Shown: positions 13,401-23,397 of the stretch, one piece after another
Layout of the letters: every line of letters starts with the position of its first letter
Position numbering within the stretch: the first letter of the stretch is position 1
Source: Selaginella tamariscina
Lineage: Eukaryota > Streptophyta > Lycopodiopsida > Selaginellales > Selaginellaceae
Reading direction: 5' to 3'
Assembly: GCA_003024785.1 (NCBI GenBank)
Contig: PUQB01000817.1
Location: 27,876-91,875 of the forward strand
DNA: 64,000 nt
The notes under the pieces: model-generated
Seen by the model: only the letters and a program-made list of their open reading frames with translations
The model's database searches: none
Told to the model about the DNA's origin: nothing
Made by a program: the position numbers and the translations under genes

Positions 13401-14782
13401 ACTTCTCCAAACAGCTTTTTTATGTCAAAATACTCAATTTTCATGTATATTTTGGTAAATTTTCCTAAAAATAATAATATCAATAATAAGGTATCTTATA
13501 ATAATAGCAATAAGAGGAATTGAAGATGACATAAAACATTGGTAAAGCTACAAGTACGATGATAACATATGGTAGTAGTAATGATGATAAAAGGTATTCA
13601 CTTCTGGACACGCACTTGGAACTTGTATGCAAAAGCATACACAGGCACTTTTGACTATGTAACATGATCTGTGTGTATACACACACACAATATACAACAT
13701 GATGATAACATATAATAGTAGTAATGATAACTAAAGGATGTATATTCTCCTCCTGAACATGCACTCAACATGTACCCTCTCCTCACTCACTCACTCACTC
13801 ACACACACACCTGTTATCATAACAATAAGAATAATATTAGCTTACTTGAAGACCCATCACTCCGATGACTGTTGCTAAGAGAATGCCTCAAAGATGGAGG
13901 ACTCTGGCACATCCACGCAACAAATGTGGAAAACAAAATGGATCCTCCGAGCAGTGTGGGGACGAGGATTATGGTAAGAAGCAAACCTTTGCTAAGTTTA
14001 TGTACACTTTGTTCCTCATCTGTCGCAAGCAGCGGTCCTAATGACACACACACACGTATATATATATATATATATATATATATCCATGTATGACTTACAT
14101 ATACACACACAATATACAGATGCATAATCCATTATAACCTGATTATAAGCAACACACGCATATTGATAAACATCTAATCTCGAATTGTTTATTAATCAAG
14201 TAAATATATTTAAAGTAAATAAGATCCATGTATGCGTTAATAAATTTTACAAATTTATTAATATATTCTCTCTCAGTAACGCATTTAAATAAACTAGTTA
14301 AAGTTATTCATATAGACAAATATAGATAAATTCATACACACCACACATTCAAATGTCGTAAAACCTTTAGATACATACATAACCCGTATTGTAATCAGTT
14401 TGTAACTGATCATAAACAGTATGAATAAAGAATTTGACTTCCATGTTATCAACAATGAAGTACTCACCTGGTGCGTGTGCCTTTGGCGCACCAGTAACCA
14501 ACCAGGCGGGGAGAACAACAGCAGTGGGCTTTGGCAGAGGTGCAGAAGCAGCTGGGGACAGATCCAACGGCGGGGACGGAGGTGAAGCACCATACGACTG
14601 AGGGCTCTCAAGCTCGCCAGGTGCCGGAGAGACAATTACAGGAGGGGAAGAAAAGGCGCATACAACCTGGGATCGATGCCGAAAGGAAACGGTTGTGGAG
14701 GATCCGAGCTCAATATCCGTCTGCCGTACACATTAGATAAGAGGGATAGCAAACAAAAGCACCAGAAGAACCACTCAGCCAT
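10480..14782 (-). CDS. Proline-rich receptor-like Ser/Thr kinase
   Basis: Membrane receptor kinase with a short ectodomain. The start at 14782 opens a signal peptide ([20 protein letters not shown]). A proline/serine-rich stretch of about 90 residues follows ([17 protein letters not shown]), then a transmembrane helix in exon 14037-13846 ([14 protein letters not shown]...). Kinase exons follow at 12789-12545, 12464-12332, 12230-12170, 12100-12003, 11942-11840, 11630-11510, 11400-11323, 10830-10614 and 10536-10480. Visible motifs are the glycine loop GEGGSGRV, the lysine in AAVKLLF, catalytic [15 protein letters not shown] in [11 protein letters not shown] in YVAPEYM, and [20 protein letters not shown]. 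It is therefore an RD-type active kinase. The C-terminal text VPIELGG recalls the Arabidopsis At1g80640-like clade (inference). Single-base slips occur, for example just before the catalytic loop near 12083. The exon join near 12789 is unsettled, so a small exon may be missed. Ligand unknown. Confidence 0.9.
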
Positions 14783-14889
14783 ATCTTGGGAACCCATCTG
14801 TTGTCATTCCCCCATTGTAGATTTCTGCATCAAGAACCATGAGTTTCTAGAATTGGGCTTTTATAAAGTAAAAAGAAACACACTATATC

Positions 14890-15090
14890 TTCCAAGAACC
14901 TACATTTTCTCACATGATTTCGAAGCTAGACATAAAGATTGCACTTTCTGTTTCGAACATAAGATATGAAAAAGAACCTACATTTCCATGATTATCTATA
15001 AGAATCCGCATAAACAAGATCCTACATTTTCACAGTTCTATCTATATCTAAGTGGGATATGCCTCCAAAGAACCTACATTTTCATGACAT
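14890..15090 (-). repeat. Four copies of an 11-15 base motif upstream of the kinase
   Basis: The + strand phrase CCTACATTTTC, often as AAGAACCTACATTTTC, recurs near 14901, 14976 (one change), 15031 and 15073, followed in several copies by ACATGA or CATGA. All lie within about 110-310 bases upstream of the kinase start codon. They may be promoter repeats or just a decayed local duplication. Confidence 0.6.
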
Positions 15091-15235
15091 TTGTAAGAAT
15101 CCGAAGCGCCTAAGTTTTTATACACACGCACACATGTACCTTGGGAGCGCCTCAAAATACGAGCGATTTGGAGGCGATTACTAAGTAAAGCAAGAAAAGC
15201 ACAAGAATTCTCAGAAGAACGGCGACCTGAACCTA

Positions 15236-15580
15236 CAGCGCCTCCAAATTCTTACAGAAACATGCAGAAAAGAGCGATTTTTGTCGCGCCATGGAATATC
15301 TGATGATTCTTTATAAACGATCAGCGCTTAGACCTGCAATCGTCCATAGCCAAGTCGCCGTGCCGGATCAAGAAAGAAGAGCACACAAGAACAGCGCCTT
15401 ACAGAAACGCACAGAAAAGAACGATCTTTGTCCCGAGAATATGAAATGCCTGTGAAGAACAGGCAAGAACGGGATTTGAGAGAGAGAAAGAGAGTACCGG
15501 CGCTTAGTCCTGTGATTGTCGAGAGCCGAGGCGCTCAAGAAAGAAGACCACACAGAAAAATGTAGAACCCTAAGAGAGAC
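15236..15580. repeat. Tandem duplication (about 155-bp unit) upstream of the kinase
   Basis: Two diverged units lie in a row. Each carries, in the same order, ACAGCGCC, TTACAGAAAC, AGAAAAGA, CGAT-TTTGTC, GCGCTTAG, a CCTG-AT-GTC block and TCAAGAAAGAAGA-CACACA. They differ by substitutions and small indels. They are GC-richer than the surroundings and probably part of the kinase promoter or leader. Confidence 0.7.
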
Positions 15581-16318
15581 GAACAAAGAATCTCTATAGC
15601 CATAGCTCAACACTTGGAGAGAAAAATTAAACACTCCCAGAAGACTGACAATGTGAAAATGAAAGCGACATAAATACGCCGGATAGAAAGCTCGAATTTG
15701 ACGCCTGTGTGAACAGTAAAAGGATATTCTACGAATATCTCATAAAATATTCGTGGGGATAGACGAAACCATGTGAGTGAATAGACAAAGCTGACCACGA
15801 CAAAAGAGATAATGTCAATGCTTGGAGATCAAGTAAAATATTAATCTAAATTATGAGAACTAACCTTGAGGAGAATTAAATAATTTTCCATCAAATCACA
15901 CCAAGCTGTACTTCCACGTGATGTCTATATCTTGTAAGATCCGTGTTCTCAATGAAATTTACAGAATAGAATTTTAATATTTATTACAAAATAATAAAAA
16001 TACATAAAATAATTAATAATAACTATTATCAAAAATATACATAAACTTTATAAACTACATATATAAAGCATCCAGGTAATTATATTCAATCTATAACCTA
16101 TGTGAAACTCTCTAATAAAAACTCTATACAATATATTAAAGCTGGGAATGTGCAACTCACTATCATATATTAAAAAGTGTTCAGTATGAGAGAACACTCA
16201 CGTACCTCCATTGTAACGCTGTTTAGACCTTTAGTTGTACAACTTGCAGTTAGACAAACACACACGCACACGCACACGCACACATATACACACGTATATG
16301 TAAAACTTAATTACTTGT
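15581..16318. other. Intergenic DNA between kinase and TAF1A-like gene
   Basis: No gene is seen. The right end includes a CA-rich microsatellite (16256-16295) and probably the 3' UTR of the TAF1A-like gene. Confidence 0.55.
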
Positions 16319-18402
16319 TTACCTACTAATCTTTTGATTAGGCTCCCTTAAACTCCCAATATTGACAAGGATTTCTGACAATGTGTTTGTACCAGATTGA
16401 AGGAACGCTTTTTCTTTGAGCATTTGGAGTATATGTAAAGCTCTTTTAACGTATTCGAACTGAGGACCATATATATGTGCTGCACAAGCTGCTTTATAAG
16501 CCACTAATCTCCACCGATTAGCTGAAAAACAGATTAATTAAAAATTAATCCTAATGCCGAGTCATTTTCTACGTACAGAACTATAAATTAAACACGTATG
16601 TATACAAGTAAAACAAACCTCTCTAACTATATAACAAACCTATAAAACAAACGAAACATACACCCTACCTATCGATTAACAAGGAAAAAGTGTGTGTACA
16701 TGTGCGCGTGTGTGAAAGAGCTCAAGTGAAAAATACCGTTGGATCTACAAGTATATAAATATATATGTTTGTGTTTAAGTTAGCATGACAGTCTCTATAG
16801 TTATATATATAAACTTACTGGGATCGGCACTAGTGAGCAGGTTGTCGGGGAAATGCCTGTGTTTCCAGGGGGAAGTCCTGTCCAAGAACGTGAAAACAAG
16901 GTCCTCTGACGAGATATCACATGTCTCATTTCTTCCTGGATACATGAAGAGATCTCAAGAAAGCAGTCGGCCAAGGTATGCCAGACATGAATAGAGCCTG
17001 CCTGTGTATCTAAATGCCCTGCAATTGCCTCAACCAAAGACTGCGTCTCATATTCACCTGTAAAATATGAATACAGTTACAAAATTGTGTATAATGTGAT
17101 AACCCAGTTATTATGGAGAAAATGTTTGTTTACCGTTGTCATGTAATGTAATAAGGCCGTTAATAGCATCCACAGATGAGGGACTTTGTTTTAGAATCTC
17201 TTCGTAGCAGTTAGACAATATATCAGCGTCCCTCTCGCTTAGTGATTCAAGTAGCAAAGCTCTTAAACTGTTAATAGATAGATAAGTTAATGGAAGATAC
17301 TTATGCAAGATGTCTGGGAAATCGACAGCATACTATGTACATGCAAACATGTGTGTTTATGTGTTTATGTATTTGTGTACACACGCTAAGACCTCAAAGG
17401 TGTAATGTGCTGCGTAGCTTGATAACAGATTTCTATCTCCTTGTTAGCACCTTCAACGTCCCCGATCGCAAGCAACAACTAGACATAAGAAACAGTATAT
17501 AATTATTATAATTTAGGAAGAAATATCTATATTCATGCGCACACACAGTGTTATACCTGGACAAGGGGAATTAAGGGAGTAGTAATGTCTGGTGAAAGAG
17601 CAATCGCCCTTCTCAAGTGTTCTACAGCTTTATCATGGAAGTCTTTAGACCGGGAAGTTAAAGGCACTATATACTCCACGCTTGGCTGCTCGTAAAGAAT
17701 TTGCACTGGATACAATCTCCTGTCCATGACTAAAAGCACGTGAGTGTGTGCATTTATTTATATATACATACACATAAGACAGGCAAAACTATATATTATA
17801 CTACACATATGTATAGATATAAACAGAGAGACACAATACAGACACTACATATACATAGCACACACTCCGTATTCTGTGGTTTCAACCTGTTTTGAGCAGA
17901 GGATAATATACATATGTGCGGTTTATGTATTATAGACATCTGTACACAACCATGGATATGTGTGTATTGGATATAAATGTGACTTACTGGGTCGTACGTG
18001 TACTGTGGCATTTGCCCAGAATTCATCATCTGGATCTTGTCGCTGTTTACGTTTCTTGTTCCTACTTGTCACTGCCACGTGTCTCACAATATTATCCATG
18101 GAGACCTCCATAGACCGGGAGTTATTCGCATCTTGACTGCCACCATCCGCGTCTTTAATTACAGATGGTATATCCATCTGTACCGCACCGGTAAAATTCC
18201 CGGCATCCTCCGTACATTGGGGATGCCAGCTTCCATAAGAGTCTCCGCTGGTTGCTTGTTCATCTGGGTGTAACTCCGTACTAACTTGGTCATACCACAT
18301 ACGGTGTAATACGAGGCTGTATATTAAATTACATGTACCATCAACGCAAGGCCGGGCCATCTGCTATCCTACAATAACAGATACTTTATGTTTTGAGAGT
18401 GT

Positions 18403-18440
<38 letters not shown>

Positions 18441-19381
18441 AGAGAGAGAGAGTACTTACGGTCTTAGGACGTTGTAGGCACCCAAACAGTCTCCCGAATA
18501 ATATAAATATAATGCTAGGTGGACTTCAACTTGTCCTTGACTCCTCTAGAAGATCAATGTCGCAGAAATGAATATACACCAAGGATGTCAGTATATTGCA
18601 TACACATAAAACAGATGTTACACTATTATGCAACATATGTAGTACCTGTGCATCGATTTTCTTTCCTGATGGTTGCTTGTTGTACATCAAGTTAAAGAAT
18701 CTCCTGAGTTTTTTGGTGGTCTTCTCCTGGTTCTAGCCGTCTCAGAACTTCCATACCCATCTAAAACATTAAAAATAACGTCTAAGTGTCTTTGTGTGCC
18801 GAGCAGGAGTGCAAACATTGCATATATATACACATAGAGCTGCTACCTGGTGTGTGTGTGTGTGTCCTTTACATGTATGTATGTACGTTGTTTTGGCCCC
18901 AGTATCACCTGAATGTACAGTATACATTTGTATATGTGCATGTGTATGAACAATACCAAGTATGAACATATATATACTTGTGATGCACACACAAAGTCAC
19001 ACTTAGAAATGTGGTGTTTTTTATGCATTCCAGTACCACACACAGAATTTATTTATGAAGCGTAGTATATGTGTATAAACAAATATACTACATATGCACA
19101 TACATACATACTGGGAAGAGATGGCTCGGTCTGTATTTGGACCACCAAGACAGAGAACGGAGGATGGCGGAGATGATACCAGCCGCGTCGATCCAGCGAT
19201 GCTCGATGACGGATTCATTGAACAAGCGCATGAGACGACTCCTATTGTACATATCAACCCTGAGAAATTGCTCATCTGCTTCAAAATCGTCACCTATTCT
19301 ACCGCCTCTCTTGCTATCCACGCCCTCCCTCTTGTGCACTGGCAGAGCCAGCCGCCTCGCCTTCTTCCTTGCTGACTCCAT
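16319..19381 (-). CDS. TAF1A-like subunit of the RNA polymerase I selectivity factor
   Basis: Helical-repeat protein matching plant TAF1A (TBP-associated factor of Pol I), which helps load Pol I on rDNA promoters in the nucleolus. Exons include 19381-19112 (MESARKKARRLALPVHK, later HRWIDAAGIISAILRSL), about 18760-18645 (LMYNKQPSGKKIDAQ after one base slip), 18567-18474 (QVEVHLALYLYYSGDCLGAY), 18360-17989, about 17730-17559, about 17482-17400, about 17270-17145, 17055-16818 and 16523-16319. The stop is at 16319. The text PSGKKIDAQ followed by the LALYLYYSG exon is typical of plant members, to my recollection. A basic patch (KKRKQRQ) in exon 4 could be a nuclear signal. Frame slips at homopolymers interrupt several exons. 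The leader carries the same telo-box block as RPS19. Confidence 0.8.
18406..18453. repeat. (TA)n and (GA)n microsatellite in an intron
   Basis: A run of about 33 bases of TA is followed by a short GA run, next to a splice donor of the TAF1A-like gene. Confidence 0.95.
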
Positions 19382-19382
19382 T

Positions 19383-19402
19383 CCCCAAGAACCCTAAATC
19401 CC
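19383..19402 (-). promoter_or_regulatory. Telo-box just before the TAF1A-like start codon
   Basis: On the - strand, TGGGATTTAGGGTTCTTGG ends four bases before the ATG. It is identical over 19 bases to the RPS19 leader block at 11-30. Telo-boxes commonly mark plant ribosome-biogenesis genes. Confidence 0.65.
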
Positions 19403-19405
19403 AAC

Positions 19406-22042
19406 CCTTTTTTAATTTAAATTTCATCATTTAACATAATTTTTAAAATTAAAATCTTTAAATATAGTTAAAATTTTCATGCTTTAAAAAATTTTGGAAC
19501 ATTAACAAAAGTATAAGTTATCCACGAAGGTTAACTTGCTGATTAGGTTAAGTTCTATAGGTTTGATTATTTAGAATATCTGTAATTTAAATAAGGGTAT
19601 ATATTATAAATATTCCATGAAATTATTTGTCCTTTATTATTATTATATACGATATACGTGTGTTGTCTTGAGGTCCGGAGTTCGATCCTACCCTGAGGAT
19701 AAATTCTAATGTCTTTGAACAGCGTAAATTACCGGTTCCACATAGTAAATAAATACTATATATTCTTTTTAACACGGCTAAATTATTTTTATTTTAATTA
19801 TGTTTCATGTTATATTGCTATGCTAGATTACTTTGTTTAAGATCTTTACGTAGAGTCGGAGCAAAAAAATCAAAATAACTGCACTTAAGTTTCAAATATG
19901 AATCGTATAAAAGTTTTTAATAAAAACACCATTTTAAGACTAAGAAAAAATTTTAAATTAATTAAAATGTAAGTTTAATGAAGAGCATATATTAAAATTA
20001 ATTATTATAAGATTACATATTCTCAATAGGACTTTTGCTTGAGGACTCAAACACTTGAGTTTTAAAGGTGTTAAACATTCTATATCTCTTTAAGAAGCAA
20101 TTCGCATTTGAATAAGTTAATTCCACCACATCAAAACACTTAAAATTGGAGTTTAAATTCTATATAAAAATGCTTTAAAACGTGTAGGTATTAAACTTTA
20201 ATCACAACATACATTATATATAATAAAAATATTTACACACATGTATGCACACATTTAGTTCTTTTTTTCTTTCTCACTCACACACACATATACACTTGTT
20301 TATATAGACACAACATTATTAACATTTTCCTCACAAACACCATTGTTAATCGATGATTATACACATACATGCAAGTTAAACATATATATACCAATGTAGT
20401 TGCAATATATTATATTAAATCCACTTGTTTAACTATAAATATATCTATATAGACACATAAGTACATAGTACAAAGTACACTTAAACATGTATGTTAATGT
20501 ATATATTATATTAAATCTATAAATTTAATTATCACTATGTATATATATACATACACAATAAAAATACTTAAATTACATATATAAACATATGTATAAAGTA
20601 TAAATTAAAATATGTAAATACACTGATATATATATAGTGTAGCATATTCTTTGCATGAAGCAATCCCCATAATCTATCAAAATTATACATTTTTAATATA
20701 TAACTTATATAAATACTGATATTACTAACATTTATGGATGTAAATATTAATCTATATATATATATATATATATAATTTTTAGAACTACATAAAAATGTAT
20801 ATTTCTTATTCAAAGATTGAACAATTCGTTAAAAATGAAAACATTAATTCACATTTTTCAAAAAATTTGTTTTCATTTGTATATGATGAGCACGCCTGTG
20901 TGTGTGGGAGAGAGAGAGCACTTTTATAGATATATAATGCTTATGTACATTCTTACTCAAGATAAGAATTCATATGTAGAATTCGTTGATGCCTCGTTGA
21001 TTATTTCTATTTCATATAAAGATTTTAATGCATAAAAACAAAATATTTCAGATTAACATAGCATGTCATAAAGTATAATCAAAATTTGAATAGACAACCA
21101 CGTTGAAAAAAATATACATAGCTTTATTTCACTTATGTAAAACCCTAGTTAGGGCAATTACCTTAAATTTGTTCAAAGTTAAATCTGGCACTACCAACAC
21201 GCCATATACGTATGATGTTGCGTATTTCTCTTACAATTTTATAAGATTCTCTACTACTTAAATAAAATATATATTTAATTATAATATCTATATAACATAA
21301 TCTATGTGTGTGTATTTATTAGTTCACACGTAACTCAACTATGCACACATGACTAAACTAATAAAAGATAGATAATTAGATAATTAAATATAAATAATAA
21401 CTAAGGGTGCACTGGCCCTAAGTAAATAAGGGTTAAAAGTGAAATTGATTCGTACTGCCATAACTTAAATTAAAAGATTGTGAAAAGGTAATTAAGTCGC
21501 AAAGATATTTATAACAATTCTTAATTTAAATTAAAAAATTACTTAGATTAAAGTAATATTGAATACTTTAATATTAAATTTAATTATTTACACTTAAATT
21601 AATATTATTAAATTTAATTATTTCTACATTTAACTTAATATATCTACAAATAATTTGATTATATATTAGAATATATTTATAATATTCATGATTTAAATAA
21701 TATGTGTAATACTTAAGTTCTATATACATTTTTAATATTTAAAATTAAAAAATTAATTAAAAGATGTATTTAGGTACAAATTTAGGGCGAAATGTTAAGA
21801 GATTAAATTCTGAAGTTTTCTTTGTATATTCTTTTAAAACTTGAAGGGCAGGTATTTAATGCAAATTAACGGGTCGTTACCTTTAAAATATTAAATAAGG
21901 GTCAGAAATAATTAAGGCCCTTTAAATATATTAAATAAAGATATGCAGTTTAAGGCATATTATAAATTACTGAAACCCTAAACCACCAGAATCTCTTAAA
22001 TAAATAGATTCTCCTAATAAGCCCTAAAGCCAGAGTCTCGAA
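19406..22042. other. AT-rich intergenic DNA
   Basis: No gene is recognised over 2.6 kb. It holds a TA microsatellite (20755-20775), many TACATATATA-type tracts and, at 21970-21980, AAACCCTAAA, a telo-box-like site about 65 bases before the F-box gene start. Confidence 0.65.
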
Positions 22043-23223
22043 ATGCAGCCAGGCGATCGCGATGGCGATGGAGCGAGCAATCGTGGCGGCGGTGACGAGC
22101 CAGGTACGTGCGTAGCCGATCTATGTTACGATTTGCTGAATTTCTAAGTTTAATCTCTGGTAGGGCTGAGAATGCACCTCCATGATCTCCAGAGGGACTC
22201 TTCTCAGGTAAACACATTTTCAGTGAAATTAAAGATGCAATTTTCATTTCGGATTGATCAGTTCCATCTTCTGCAAGCTGCCGATCTCATGTGTTATGGC
22301 CGCACGGACAGTGTGCAAGACATGGAACAGTTGGCTGTCGAGCGATTCATTCATGGCCCAGCACGATGCAACATGTCCACAGGAGTCCTGGATCGTTGCA
22401 GGAGTGAAGTATTACTGTGGGACTCAGCATCCTTTGGTGCTCTACAACACGACATGCTACCCTTTGGTGCAGAAGAGAACCACAATTGAGCTGCCCATAG
22501 CTGACAAATGATCGGATACTTGTTTACAATCCTGTGACTCGTGTAAGCAAGGTGACTCCAGGTCCTTCGAAGAAGGTAAGAGTATGAGTATATATACGTA
22601 TATTTCTAAGATCGACTGGACAGGATGCGCGGTTTTGCAAGTTTATTTGTTATAGAAAGACAGGAGAATGGAAGGTGGTGATGTTTGACAACATTTGCTC
22701 AAGGATGTACGTGTTTAGTTCAGAAACAGGGACTTGGACACCTGGTTGCAGAGCACCGAGAAGGGACGGGTTGTATGCACTGCGTGAGTCGGTAGGGACA
22801 AGGAATCCAATCCCTGTTGCTGATACAAGGAACAAGGTTGCAATGTATGATTTGGAGAGGGATTCTTGGACGGAGCTGGAGGGTGCTCTCTCGAAGCTAT
22901 ATGCTTCTCACGTTGGATTGTTTCATTTCCCGGGACATGTAACATTGTCAGTGGACTCTTGGACAAACGAGTCTGCAGTTCATGTTGGAGTGTTGAAACA
23001 TATTCTGGAGAGGAAGGGATGGCAGAATCTGTCATGGACGGTATTGTGTCCGCTCTCTCGAGTGAGAGCAACACAGCACATCAGTGATGGTTTGGATAAC
23101 ATATGGTCGTGGGTCGAACGTCAGGAACAGATACTCAACTACAATGTTGCATCCAACTCCTGGAGGGTGTGCGAGGATTTGATGGTGCATTCCTCCTGTT
23201 ACCTGCTCCACATTCAGCTTTAG
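22043..23223 (+). CDS. F-box protein with kelch-like C-terminal region
   Basis: Probable substrate receptor of an SCF ubiquitin ligase. A small glycine-rich first exon (22043-22103; MQPGDRDGDGASNRGGGDEP) is followed by exon 22165-22207. A third exon then holds the second half of an F-box: IFCKLPISCVMAARTVCKTW followed by NSWLSSDSF. The text RILVYNPVTRVSKV after 22510 is the usual F-box/kelch linker. A last exon (about 22605-23223) encodes FICYRKTGEWKVVMFD, VFSSETGTWTPG and YDLERDSWTELEG, resembling kelch strands, and ends SSCYLLHIQL. A one-base slip in an A run near 22508 separates the third exon from RILVYNP, and the frame entering the third exon is also off by one. Both may be assembly errors. 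The gene converges on the Crinkler-like gene, with 174 bases between stops. Confidence 0.82.
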
Positions 23224-23397
23224 GAGGCCGTGAGACTATATCTATGTATGCATATGTTCTCATGTGTAGTCTTTAGATAGATGTTATTCTGCAAAAAAAC
23301 AGCGTTTAAGTCAGGCTAATAGTGATGTACTCACATATGCATTATATAATAAGGCGTGCGCTATGTAACTGTTAACTGAACTTAATCATATTAATGT

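Noticed and set aside
22715-23074. Open frame of 119 codons on the - strand
   Set aside because: Shadow of the kelch-like exon of the F-box gene; no family features.
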